Shown here one piece after another: positions 52,654 to 61,222 of a DNA stretch of 61,222 bases. Origin of the DNA: Muribaculaceae bacterium. Its GTDB lineage: Bacteria; Bacteroidota; Bacteroidia; Bacteroidales; Muribaculaceae. The stretch is taken from contig JAIECF010000107.1 in the NCBI GenBank assembly GCA_029068655.1, forward strand, positions 1-61,222, given 5' to 3'. The notes under the pieces were generated by a model that was given only the letters and a program-made list of their open reading frames with translations, searched no databases and was not told where the DNA came from. A program made the position numbers and the translations under genes. Each line of letters opens with the position of its first letter. Within the stretch, counting starts at the first letter, position 1.

Positions 52654-55600
52654 GTGAAAATATTTAATTACATATCGATATATGCCTTCAGGCTGACCGT
52701 TGCACTTGCAATGGTCATAATTTCTGCTGCAGTCGCGCTAGGCGCAGACACCGGACGATATACGTCATCTTCCGCTCTCTCAACCGGATATTGGGTAAAA
52801 ATCGACGTGACAACACCGGGATTGCAGACGCTGAGCCGCCAGACATTAAAGACTTTCGGATTCAACGATCCCAAAACAGTCTATGTCTATGGCTACGGAG
52901 GCCGCATGATCTCAGAAACGCTCAATTCGGACCATCCTGACGATCTGCCTCCGGTGCCTGTTGTAAGGAAGGACGATGGATCCATAACTTTTTATGCCAC
53001 CGGCAACATAGCGGCAAAAGCTTCATCCACTTCCCAGATGAAATACGACCATTACATAAATCCTTACGGGGATACATCGTATTATTTTCTGAGTGACGTG
53101 GAGCCGATCTATTCCACACCAGTGATAGATCTTTCCAATAAGTTGGATAATGTTGAAGAGACTTTCACCTGCCAGATCGTGCATGAGCGCGATCTACTCC
53201 AGTGTGCTACTTCAGGAAGAGACTATCTGGGGGAGGATTTCAGGTCGAACAAAAGCCAGACATTTAATTTCGAACTTCCAGACAATGCAACAGGAGACGC
53301 AAGGATAAGAGTCAAGTTCGGCACCAACACAACAGGAGCACCAAGCAGCTTCATCGTCAGCGCCAACGGAGAGAGACTCCCCGCTACTTCTGACGACAGG
53401 ATCGCCGCCGTGACTTCAAGCGATCAATATTACAGGGTAGCGACAAGCACCAAGACGGCTGAGGGAGTCGGCAATTCTCTTACTGTTGGAATTGAATATT
53501 CACAAGGGGGTGTTGTAAATGTAGCCCGACTTGACTGGATAGAAGTGGAATATGAAAGAAATATTTCACTTAAGGATTCCCGCCTCCATTTCATAGTAAA
53601 TCCGGCATCTCCCACTGCCTACAAGATAAGCGGAGTATCCGAGCAGACCATTCTTTGGGATGTGACCAAACCATGGGAAATAAAAGAAGTGAAAGGGAGC
53701 TTCGACCCATCAGCTCAAACGCTGACAATATCGGTAGAAGAAGCCGGAATGAGAGAATTCATCGCTTTCGACCCTACTGTAAAGGGGGCTTCAGTGCCGG
53801 GACGTTTCAAGACCGCCAATCAGGATATACACGGACTCCCAACTCCGGATATGGTGATCATAACTCCTGAAGAGTTCATGTCCGCAGCGGAAAAGATAGC
53901 CGACATCCACCGCATCCAAGACGGCATGACTGTGCATATATTGTCTCCTGAAAAAATTTTCAACGAATTTTCAAGCGGAAACCCTGACGTATCCGCATTC
54001 AGAAAACTCCTCAAGATGTGGTATGACCGGAGTCAGACCGAAACGGAAGGACGCACCTTCAGCTATTGCCTGCTGATGGGACGCCCGACTTATGATCAGA
54101 AACTCAAGAATCCTGAGACCATAAAATCCGGATACGCGCACACATTGATATGGCAGTCTCCAAACGCTCTGACAGAGGCATCCTCATACAATACTGACGA
54201 CTTCATCGCTATGCTTGAAGACGAGTCTTATGAACGTCCTATGTATTCCAGGAAACTCCTTGTGGGAGTTGGCAGATATACGGTCACATCGGCTTACGAG
54301 GCTGAAACGGTTGCGGCTAAACTGGAAGCATATACAACATCTCCCAACTACGGAGTATGGCGCAACAATGTTATGGTGATTGCCGATGATGGCGACAATG
54401 CCCAGCATCTTGAGCAGGCACAATCCGCCATTTCACACATGATGATGAGTCAGGCCGGAAGCAACTACTCTTATGAGAGAGTATATCTGGACGCATTCGA
54501 GAGAAAAAATTCAGGCTCGGGACTTACCTTCCCGGATGCCAAACAAAGAATGCTGATGAAGTGGGAGAAAGAAGGGACCTCCCTAATATCCTATATCGGC
54601 CATGCCAATCCAAAAGAATGGACACATGAGAAACTACTGACATGGAACGATATAAACAATATGTCGAACCAATACCTTCCCGTGCTCTATGCTGCGACAT
54701 GCAGCTTCGGTAAATGGGATGCAGAGGATATCAGCGGCGCTGAGATCATGCTCACCAATCCTACAGGAGGAGCTATAGCGGTGATAACTCCCAGTCGTAC
54801 TGTCTATATAAACAAGAACGGCTATATCACCAACTCTATTTCGAAGGAAATGACCAGCAGAGGTGCGGACGGAAAAGGGCAACGTCTCGGCGACATAATG
54901 AGAATAGGAAAAAACCAATCGGAAAAGCCGGACGACAATATGCTGCGCTACCATCTCTTCGGTGATCCAGCACTTCGTATGCCTGTGGCAGCATATACAG
55001 TTCAGATAGACTCCATCGATGGAAAGCCTCTTGCCACCGACATATCTGACGCTCCTGTTGTTAAGGCCCGATCTTCAGTGAAGATATCCGGGAAGGTTAC
55101 TGACAGCGAAGGGAATATCATACCCTTCAACGGACCGCTACAGTTCACACTGTTTGACGCGGAGACCAGTGTCCACACTCACGGCTGGGGCGATAACGGC
55201 AAGGAGTCCGTATATCAGGACAGAACGGTGAAACTCGCTACAGGAAGCACCAATGTGGAAGAAGGCTCATGGTCGGCAACTATCCTTATGCCCTCAGAGA
55301 TATCCAACAATTTCTCGCCGGCTATGATATCACTATATGCATATGACACCGCCAATAATGACGAAGCCAATGGAGCGACCGACAGGCTCTATGTATATGG
55401 ATATGACGCAGACTCCCGGGAAGATTCAGATGGTCCGATCATCGAAAGCTTTGGAATAGGATCCTCCTCATCCATGGTGCACTCAAATCCGGTGGCCATG
55501 GCTGTATTCAGCGATGAAAGCGGCATTAATATCTCAGAGGCCGGAATAGGACATCAGATGAGTCTCCTTCTTGATTCAAAGAAAATGTATGACGATGTAA

Positions 55601-56076
55601 GTCATTATTTCGTGCCCGATCCTTATGATGAGACTAAGGGAAGCATCTCATATCCTCTGATGAATCTCGAACCGGGAGAGCATCAACTGACCCTTACAGT
55701 CTGGGATAACGCCAACAATTCTTCAAGCGAAACGGTAAGCTTCAAGGTAGGCCTCAACATGCGTCCGGAAGTGAACGAACTGACTTCATTCTACAGCAGG
55801 GAAAAAGATCAGCTCAGCGTGAAAGTCAGCACCGACAGGGCTTTATGTTCGCTACATTGCAGTCTGGAATGCTTTGATCTCTCCGGCAATCTCATCTGGA
55901 GCCTTAAGCGAAAAGCATATTCGGACAGCGACAGCTCATTCATTTGCGACTGGGATCTAAATGACTCCAACGGCAACCGCCTTCCGAGAGGAATCTACAA
56001 CCTGAGGGTAACCGTAACATCAGAAGACGGGCTGTCAACATCTCAAAGCAAAAAAATAGCAATTCCTGCAAAATGA
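52654..56076 (+). CDS. porU: Type IX secretion sortase PorU (C25-family peptidase)
   Basis: Cell-surface peptidase that removes the C-terminal signal of T9SS cargo and attaches it to lipopolysaccharide. 1140 residues: signal peptide (about 1-30), an N-terminal beta-rich region, and a gingipain-like catalytic domain with the His in SYIGHANPKEW (about H650) and Cys in AATCSFGKWD (about C683). Ig-like domains follow, and a T9SS-type C-terminal domain ends in GIYNLRVTV. It begins with GTG, 2 nt after the lysozyme stop; the next ATG falls inside the signal peptide. It overlaps the FAH-like gene by 4 nt (ATGA). Active substrates such as tagged cargo are not in the window. Confidence 0.92.
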   Translation: MKIFNYISIYAFRLTVALAMVIISAAVALGADTGRYTSSSALSTGYWVKIDVTTPGLQTLSRQTLKTFGFNDPKTVYVYGYGGRMISETLNSDHPDDLPPVPVVRKDDGSITFYATGNIAAKASSTSQMKYDHYINPYGDTSYYFLSDVEPIYSTPVIDLSNKLDNVEETFTCQIVHERDLLQCATSGRDYLGEDFRSNKSQTFNFELPDNATGDARIRVKFGTNTTGAPSSFIVSANGERLPATSDDRIAAVTSSDQYYRVATSTKTAEGVGNSLTVGIEYSQGGVVNVARLDWIEVEYERNISLKDSRLHFIVNPASPTAYKISGVSEQTILWDVTKPWEIKEVKGSFDPSAQTLTISVEEAGMREFIAFDPTVKGASVPGRFKTANQDIHGLPTPDMVIITPEEFMSAAEKIADIHRIQDGMTVHILSPEKIFNEFSSGNPDVSAFRKLLKMWYDRSQTETEGRTFSYCLLMGRPTYDQKLKNPETIKSGYAHTLIWQSPNALTEASSYNTDDFIAMLEDESYERPMYSRKLLVGVGRYTVTSAYEAETVAAKLEAYTTSPNYGVWRNNVMVIADDGDNAQHLEQAQSAISHMMMSQAGSNYSYERVYLDAFERKNSGSGLTFPDAKQRMLMKWEKEGTSLISYIGHANPKEWTHEKLLTWNDINNMSNQYLPVLYAATCSFGKWDAEDISGAEIMLTNPTGGAIAVITPSRTVYINKNGYITNSISKEMTSRGADGKGQRLGDIMRIGKNQSEKPDDNMLRYHLFGDPALRMPVAAYTVQIDSIDGKPLATDISDAPVVKARSSVKISGKVTDSEGNIIPFNGPLQFTLFDAETSVHTHGWGDNGKESVYQDRTVKLATGSTNVEEGSWSATILMPSEISNNFSPAMISLYAYDTANNDEANGATDRLYVYGYDADSREDSDGPIIESFGIGSSSSMVHSNPVAMAVFSDESGINISEAGIGHQMSLLLDSKKMYDDVSHYFVPDPYDETKGSISYPLMNLEPGEHQLTLTVWDNANNSSSETVSFKVGLNMRPEVNELTSFYSREKDQLSVKVSTDRALCSLHCSLECFDLSGNLIWSLKRKAYSDSDSSFICDWDLNDSNGNRLPRGIYNLRVTVTSEDGLSTSQSKKIAIPAK

Positions 56077-56675
56077 CGATCTACGCTATAGTCAATCCAT
56101 TGTTGCCATCCCCTAAGGATTATCCAAGACCGATATGGACACTCATATCTCCAGCGGGCATTCTTCAGGGGGGTAATCCCTATTTCGTGCCCGATTTTGC
56201 AAAACACTTTGAGGCGAGGGTGGCTCTGGCTGTCAGGATCGGTAAGCTTGGCAAGGGTATTGCCGGAAGATTTGCTTCAAGATACGTAGAAGCAGTGGCG
56301 CCTGCAGTATTGTTTACAGCTTCCGACCTTCTCCGGACCCTTAAAGAAGAGGGTCTTCCATGGACTTCCGCCATAAGCTATGACAGATGTCTTGCAATTG
56401 GGAAATTCATAAATCTACCTTTCGATGAAATCCCAGCCTGCGAATACTCCATTGGTATCAGACCGGATGGAGCTGAGGAAGAGACCATACGCAACTGTAT
56501 AGATGACGCTGCCCTGCTAGCCACATGCATTGAGACCATAAGCAGAGACAATACCCTGAAGACGGGTGATATATTACTGGTCGGACTTTCGGGAGAGAGC
56601 CTACAGGTGATGCCTGACATGAGAGTGACTTTAAAGATCAACGGATATGAATCACCTGGATTCAATATAAGGTAA
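56073..56675 (+). CDS. Degenerate fumarylacetoacetate-hydrolase-fold protein between porU and porV
   Basis: 200 residues. It resembles small Bacteroidales FAH-family proteins in order of motifs: FEARVALAVRIGKLGKGIAG, RYVEAVAPAVLFTASDLLR, GLPWTSAISYDRCLAIGKFI, and GDILLVGLSGES near the end. Compared with the metal-dependent family pattern, the Glu-x-Glu metal pair appears as Glu-Ala-Arg, the following metal Asp as Leu, and the active-site Lys before Asp as Ile. It is therefore probably catalytically inactive. It is translationally coupled to porU and precedes porV by 56 nt. Family assignment is from motif memory, not a search. Confidence 0.65.
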   Translation: MTIYAIVNPLLPSPKDYPRPIWTLISPAGILQGGNPYFVPDFAKHFEARVALAVRIGKLGKGIAGRFASRYVEAVAPAVLFTASDLLRTLKEEGLPWTSAISYDRCLAIGKFINLPFDEIPACEYSIGIRPDGAEEETIRNCIDDAALLATCIETISRDNTLKTGDILLVGLSGESLQVMPDMRVTLKINGYESPGFNIR

Positions 56676-56731
56676 GAATGATTGACCTCCATTAATGAAT
56701 AATAAAAGAACAGTCTTCACGTTAAATATTC

Positions 56732-57973
56732 ATGAAAACTTCAAGAATACTGTGTACTATAGCGGCGGCGACTTTCGTGTCTTACGCTTTGGCAGAAAGC
56801 GGCAATGACATAAAAGACAACGAGTTTAATCCGGTTCAGACCGGTGTGACCACACTCAGCATAACACCCGACGCGCGAGGAAGCGCTATGGGCAATCTCG
56901 GTGCGGCAACCGACGCCGACATCAATGCCCAGTTCTGGAATCCATCCAAATATGCGTTTGCATATTCGGCAGGAGGAGTCGGGATCAGCTATACTCCCTG
57001 GCTCCGTAAGATAGTAAACGACATATTCCTCGCTGATGTAAGCGGCTACCTGAAACTCGGAAGTTCCGACAATCAGGCCATAAGCGCTTCGCTTAGATAT
57101 TTTTCATTAGGAGAGGTGATTGTAGATGAGAGTATCGGCACTAACACCATAAATCCTTATGAGTTCGCCCTTGACTTCGGATACTCACGAAAGCTGAGCG
57201 AGAAATTCTCGATGGGTGTAGTATTGCGCTATATCCTCTCTGATCTTTCATACGAGGATTCCTATTCCGGGGAGACCAATACAGCAGGATCAGCATTCGC
57301 CGTAGACCTAAGCGGCTATTACACTACATTTCCTCTAATCGGCAGAAGCGAATGCCAGTGGAGCTGGGGCTTCAATGTAAGTAATATCGGCTCGAAGGTT
57401 AGCTATGACCATGGCACCAACTACTATTATCTACCCACCAATCTCCGCCTCGGCACCAACTTCACCTTTCCTCTCGCCGACTACAACCTGCTCTCGATTG
57501 GTTTGGATCTTAACAAGCTGCTCGTGCCTACCAAGCCACGTGAAAACGATTATATCAATCCGGGCGGCGCATACTACGATCCGGACAAAGACGAGGCCCA
57601 GAACGCTGCAGCATTCGATGATGCTCTGCAAAAATGGGAGACAATGTCGCCTATCACAGGTATATTCAAAAGCTTTTCAGATGCTCCCGGCGGTTTTTCA
57701 GAGGAACTAAAGGAGATCAATGTCTCGCTGGGTGCTGAGTATTCATACAATGATCAATTCTTCGTGCGTATGGGATATAACTATGAGAATGCCATGAAGG
57801 GTGGGCGAAGCTATTTTGGTTTCGGCGCAGGATTCTCGCTCAATGTAGTTCGTCTTGACGCATCCTATATGCTTGCGACCGCACAAAGCTCTCCACTCGA
57901 CCAGACAATGCGCTTCACTCTAAGTTTCGACATGGACGGCATACGTGACCTTCTTGGCAAACGCCGCCGCTAA
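56732..57973 (+). CDS. porV: Type IX secretion outer-membrane protein PorV (LptO)
   Basis: Outer-membrane beta-barrel that shuttles T9SS cargo from the translocon to the PorU sortase. 413 residues: signal peptide (about 1-21), the family's N-terminal VQTGVTTLSITPDARGSAMG and AATDADINAQFWNPSKYAF, then barrel strands ending in TMRFTLSFDMD near the C-terminus. It lies next to porU with only the FAH-like gene between. porV and ispF adjacency is also known from Porphyromonas gingivalis. Confidence 0.93.
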   Translation: MKTSRILCTIAAATFVSYALAESGNDIKDNEFNPVQTGVTTLSITPDARGSAMGNLGAATDADINAQFWNPSKYAFAYSAGGVGISYTPWLRKIVNDIFLADVSGYLKLGSSDNQAISASLRYFSLGEVIVDESIGTNTINPYEFALDFGYSRKLSEKFSMGVVLRYILSDLSYEDSYSGETNTAGSAFAVDLSGYYTTFPLIGRSECQWSWGFNVSNIGSKVSYDHGTNYYYLPTNLRLGTNFTFPLADYNLLSIGLDLNKLLVPTKPRENDYINPGGAYYDPDKDEAQNAAAFDDALQKWETMSPITGIFKSFSDAPGGFSEELKEINVSLGAEYSYNDQFFVRMGYNYENAMKGGRSYFGFGAGFSLNVVRLDASYMLATAQSSPLDQTMRFTLSFDMDGIRDLLGKRRR

Positions 57974-58014
57974 CTCCAGAACTCAATATCTTAGTCAACA
58001 AACAACCCCAAACT

Positions 58015-58491
58015 ATGATACGTATTGGCCAAGGCTATGACGTCCATCGCCTCGTGGATGATCGAGAACTATGGATATGCGGATTGAAAATTCCACATAC
58101 TCACGGACTGCTCGGCCACAGTGATGCCGACGTCGCTATTCATGCCCTGTGCGATGCACTGTTAGGAGCACTCGCACTCGGTGATATAGGAAAGCTTTTT
58201 CCTGATTCTGATCCCCGTTACAAGGGTATTGACAGCAAGATCCTGCTTGGTCATGTCATGCATCTCATACGGGAGCAAGGATATGAAATAGTAAACTGTG
58301 ACATTACCATATGTGCTGAAGCACCGAAGTTCCGTCCCTATATTGACGATATGCGCACCACACTGGCAAGAGTCATGGGAACGGATCAGCATAATATCTC
58401 TGTTAAAGCCACGACTACAGAGAAGCTTGGCTTTACCGGACGTAAAGAGGGTATATCCGCCATGGCCGTATGCCTACTCAATAAATCATGA
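58015..58491 (+). CDS. ispF: 2-C-methyl-D-erythritol 2,4-cyclodiphosphate synthase IspF
   Basis: MEP-pathway isoprenoid enzyme, forming the cyclic diphosphate with release of CMP. The 158 residues match the family. Metal ligands are visible in GYDVHRL (Asp9, His11) and LLGHSDADV (His about 43), with GDIGKLFPDSDPRYKG and the C-terminal TTTEKLGFTGRKEGI. It follows porV by 41 nt and precedes the helicase by 77 nt, with no clear promoter or terminator on either side. Confidence 0.97.
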   Translation: MIRIGQGYDVHRLVDDRELWICGLKIPHTHGLLGHSDADVAIHALCDALLGALALGDIGKLFPDSDPRYKGIDSKILLGHVMHLIREQGYEIVNCDITICAEAPKFRPYIDDMRTTLARVMGTDQHNISVKATTTEKLGFTGRKEGISAMAVCLLNKS

Positions 58492-58568
58492 ATTTTCCAA
58501 TTTCAACCCTTCTCCTTTAAACCACTGAGACGGTGTAAAGCCGAATTCAACTAAGTCTCCGATAAGAC

Positions 58569-60677
58569 ATGAACCTCAACGAAAAGCAAACTCAGGCCAT
58601 GGAGGCTACCGAGGGACGCGTGCGCGTAGTGGCCGGAGCAGGATCCGGCAAGACACGTGTGCTCGCCCACCGCTTTGCGTTCATCGTCAATGAGCTCGGC
58701 ATCTCTCCGGGCAATGTGCTCTGTCTCACCTTCACCAACAAAGCTGCCCAGGAGATGAAACACCGCATAGCAGGAATGGTAGACCGTGGAAACGTCAATG
58801 ACCTTATATGCACAATCCATAGCTTCTGCGTCAAACTGCTAAGAAGAGAAATTTATAAACTTGGTTATCCTAAAAACTTCACCATAATTGACGAGACCGA
58901 TGCCAAAGATCTCGCAAAAGAGGCTATGCAGGAATTCTGCGTAGACAGAAAGAAGAATACAGCAGAGCGTCTTCTGAAAGATGTGGCCGCTCTGAAGGGA
59001 TATGATCCTGACGGATATATCGCGAAATACCTTATGCCGGGAGCCCAGGCAGGAGCTCCTGACGTAAAAGTGAGATATATTCAACTACAGCGCAAGCAAT
59101 TCGCCCTCGATTACGACGACATCATATACATGGCCACTTATATTCTCACCCACTTTCCTGACGCGAGGAAATACTGGACAGAGAAACTAAACTATGTGAT
59201 GGTGGATGAGGTGCAGGACTGCAGCGGTGATGACTGGAAACTTATCGAAATTCTCGCCGCACATCATGGCAATCTCTTCGTGGTGGGAGACCCAGACCAG
59301 GCTATATACGAATGGCGAGGAGCAACTCCGAAGACTTTTGTAAACTTCAAGGCGGAAACAGACATAATCCTGGACATAAACTACCGAAGTACTCCAGACG
59401 TGCTGGCGGTAGCCAACAGCATAATATCTCACAACAAAAACCGAATACGCAAGGAATTAATTGCTGTCCGGCTCAATGAAAGGCTTCCCGTATGGATGCA
59501 TTGCAAAAGCGAAAGCGAGGAGGCTGAATGGATAGCGACTATGATCGAGAACAATGCCCTGCAAGGGAGCCGTTTTGTAGACAATGCAGTGCTCTACCGG
59601 AGTTCATTTCTGTCGCGACGCATCGAGCAGGCCCTTCTAAAGAGAAAGATACCCTACACTGTGTGGGGTGGCGTCAGATTCTTCGAGCGTAAGGAAATAA
59701 AGGATATTATCAGCTATCTGCGCCTCACCGCCAATGAAAACGATGATATGGCTTTCACCCGCATCGTGAATGTACCTGCCCGCAAGTTCGGAAGCGTAAC
59801 GCTCGGAAAGCTGAAGCAACTTGCAGATTCGGAGGGAGACTATCTATATCCAACCCTTCGGCGTCATATCGGCGAACCTGCATTCGGAAAGAAACCGATA
59901 CGCGATTTCATATCCCTTATAGAGAATGCCAGGTCGATAGCTGAAGGTCTCAAGGTATCGGATCTAACTGAACGCCTTATGCAGTCGAGCGGACTTGACA
60001 CTATGTACCGTACCGACGAGGAAGAGGAACGCCTGGAAAATGTCGCAGAGCTTATCAACTCCATGATAGAGTTTGAGAATTCAAGATTTGAGGACGGCGA
60101 ATCTGACCTCTATCATTATCTTGGAGAGATCGCACTATATACTAATACCGACCATCAGGAGGACAAGGACAAGGTAAGACTGATGACCATCCATCAAGCC
60201 AAAGGGCTTGAGTATCCTCATGTTTTCATTATGGGGCTGACCGAGGGAGTGTTCCCCAACCATCGTTCGATCAGAGAACGTAGGATAGACGGCGAAGAGG
60301 AAGAGCGAAGACTCATGTATGTGGCTGTCACCCGTGCTAAAGATATGCTGTATCTGTCAGACTCAGAAGGATATCTCAATGAGAGCGGAGCATTGAAGTA
60401 TCCGTCGCGTTTCATATCTGAGATTGAAAATGGGCTGCTGCGCATTGAAGGTAATCCGGACAAGACACTTCTCGAAGGAACAAGAAACATGGTCCGCACT
60501 CTCGACGAGGAACTCGGAGGAGGAGACTCGGAAATATGGAGCTCCGGAACTAAAGTCACTCACCGAATATTCGGAGAAGGCATTGTAGAAAGCTATGATC
60601 CGGTATCCAAATCCTACAAGGTACGTTTCGGAGAAAAAGTGCGTCAGCTAATCCCTACAGTCCTCAAACTATCATGA
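58569..60677 (+). CDS. UvrD/PcrA-type superfamily I DNA helicase
   Basis: ATP-dependent 3'-5' DNA helicase of about 702 residues. Motifs in order: Walker A AGAGSGKTR (about 22-30), LTFTNKAAQEM, VDEVQDCSGDDW (motif II as DEVQD), VVGDPDQAIYEWRGA (motif III), LDINYRST, IHQAKGLEYPHVF (motif V) and LMYVAVTRAKD (motif VI). The C-terminus carries a small PcrA-like tail (KVTHRIFGEGIVE). Roles in repair and replication restart are expected. It is last in the porU-porV-ispF direction and ends before a bidirectional terminator. Confidence 0.94.
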   Translation: MNLNEKQTQAMEATEGRVRVVAGAGSGKTRVLAHRFAFIVNELGISPGNVLCLTFTNKAAQEMKHRIAGMVDRGNVNDLICTIHSFCVKLLRREIYKLGYPKNFTIIDETDAKDLAKEAMQEFCVDRKKNTAERLLKDVAALKGYDPDGYIAKYLMPGAQAGAPDVKVRYIQLQRKQFALDYDDIIYMATYILTHFPDARKYWTEKLNYVMVDEVQDCSGDDWKLIEILAAHHGNLFVVGDPDQAIYEWRGATPKTFVNFKAETDIILDINYRSTPDVLAVANSIISHNKNRIRKELIAVRLNERLPVWMHCKSESEEAEWIATMIENNALQGSRFVDNAVLYRSSFLSRRIEQALLKRKIPYTVWGGVRFFERKEIKDIISYLRLTANENDDMAFTRIVNVPARKFGSVTLGKLKQLADSEGDYLYPTLRRHIGEPAFGKKPIRDFISLIENARSIAEGLKVSDLTERLMQSSGLDTMYRTDEEEERLENVAELINSMIEFENSRFEDGESDLYHYLGEIALYTNTDHQEDKDKVRLMTIHQAKGLEYPHVFIMGLTEGVFPNHRSIRERRIDGEEEERRLMYVAVTRAKDMLYLSDSEGYLNESGALKYPSRFISEIENGLLRIEGNPDKTLLEGTRNMVRTLDEELGGGDSEIWSSGTKVTHRIFGEGIVESYDPVSKSYKVRFGEKVRQLIPTVLKLS

Positions 60678-60688
60678 TTCATAAACAA

Positions 60689-60727
60689 CGGCGCTGAATC
60701 TTTCGATCCAGCGCCGCTTTACTTTAT
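60689..60727. terminator. Bidirectional terminator between the helicase and tpx genes
   Basis: CGGCGCTG (60689-60696) pairs with CAGCGCCG (60709-60716), followed by CTTTACTTTATT on the plus strand and TTGTTT on the minus strand. It lies between convergent genes. Confidence 0.8.
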
Positions 60728-60752
60728 TCTATTAATTCTTCAATCTTAGGAA

Positions 60753-61222
60753 TTATGCCAAAAGGCTTTCCACGTATTGATAATCGGGCTCGTTGGTCTG
60801 TTCTTCCACCATACGGCTCCCCAATACCTTGCCATCCTTGTCGATAACGACTACCGAGCGTGCCATCAAGCCACGAAGAGGACCTTCAGCGAATTCTACA
60901 CCGTAAACCTTGCCGAAATCAGAACGGAAAGTGCTTCCGGTCACTACATTCTTGATGCCATTGGCAGCACAGAAGCGCTGAGCGGCGAAAGGAAGGTCTG
61001 CCGATACACATACTACAACAGTCTCCGGAAGATTAGACACTTCTACATTGAATTTTCTTACAGATGCCGCACAAACGTCAGTATCGATACTCGGGAAAAT
61101 ATTGAGAACCACACGTTTCCCTTTCAGCGATTCAAGATCGAAGTCTGAAAGATCCTGTGCTGCCAAACTGAATGCCGGAGCTGATACCCCGACTTCGGGC
61201 AACTCTCCGACAGTCTTAACGG
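60753..61222 (-). CDS. tpx: Thiol peroxidase Tpx (5' end beyond the window)
   Basis: Atypical 2-Cys peroxiredoxin that reduces peroxides with thioredoxin. The visible frame continues to the window edge; residues VKTVGELPEVGVSAPAF at the edge match the Tpx N-terminal third strand, so about 15-20 residues and the start codon are missing. The peroxidatic Cys lies in DTDVCAASVRKFN and the resolving Cys in QRFCAANGI. An apparent start at 61202 is an internal TTG (Leu) codon. Convergent with the helicase gene. Confidence 0.93.
   Translation of the reverse strand, partial: VKTVGELPEVGVSAPAFSLAAQDLSDFDLESLKGKRVVLNIFPSIDTDVCAASVRKFNVEVSNLPETVVVCVSADLPFAAQRFCAANGIKNVVTGSTFRSDFGKVYGVEFAEGPLRGLMARSVVVIDKDGKVLGSRMVEEQTNEPDYQYVESLLA

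Noticed and set aside
61200-61202. Start of tpx at 61202
   Set aside because: The codon is an internal TTG (Leu); the upstream residues to the window edge match the Tpx N-terminus, so the gene continues beyond the window.

Overview
The window looks like a chromosomal segment of a gut Bacteroidales bacterium, most likely Muribaculaceae or a near relative (family level is an inference). The reasons are Bacteroidetes-type promoters (TTTG, about 20 nt, TAnnTTTG) upstream of several genes, type IX secretion genes porU and porV, three 6-bladed beta-propeller lipoproteins, a membrane-anchored TPR-HTH regulator, a large YjgP/YjgQ permease, and pta-ackA acetate fermentation. No insertion sequence, phage, CRISPR array or rRNA is visible.

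Layout. (1) 59-1708: a stand-alone acyl-CoA ligase. (2) 1755-16073: a nine-gene purine run, purE-purL-purM-purH-purD-purB-purA-guaB-guaA, all on the plus strand, with one clear promoter at the front and a strong terminator at the end. The 5' leader (about 1793-2002) folds as an extended structured RNA with its own terminator-like hairpin and is a 6S-like RNA candidate. (3) 16131-24620: a type II topoisomerase A subunit, an S41-type lipoprotein protease, aspS, a Nif3-like protein, a zinc-ribbon coiled-coil protein and an unknown exported protein. (4) 24621-34358, which looks AT-richer: a TPR-membrane-HTH regulator, two beta-propeller lipoproteins, an AAA/PD-(D/E)XK protein, an operon of ECF sigma factor, membrane protein and third propeller lipoprotein, and the start of an efflux operon. 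(5) 33261-42031: a tripartite RND operon with one adaptor, two different permeases and one outer-membrane channel, closed by a bidirectional terminator shared with a tRNA-Leu(UAG) gene. (6) 42214-47457: an LptF/G-type permease, pta, ackA and lgt. (7) 47733-51761, minus strand: cvpA-like, sufC, sufD, sufS, with no sufB. (8) 51842-60677: a GH25 lysozyme-like protein, porU, a degenerate FAH-fold protein, porV, ispF and a UvrD-type helicase. (9) The right edge cuts a tpx gene.

Most interesting observations. First, two promoters 6.8 kb apart, before the propeller-lipoprotein pair and before the RND operon, carry the same composite element ATAGTACGGA-N20-TCCGTACnGTAAAA-N24-TAATTTTGC with identical internal spacing. 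This predicts one shared regulator; the TPR-HTH protein, whose stop codon lies inside the first site, is the obvious candidate. Second, many translation-start regions, and two coding positions in the efflux operon, carry degenerate tandem repeats with a strict 7-bp period (or 21 bp, three times 7) although the repeated sequence differs from place to place. Third, the purine leader RNA. The efflux, sigma, propeller and TPR-HTH genes together look like an envelope-sensing and export island; this is an inference from arrangement and shared promoter architecture.
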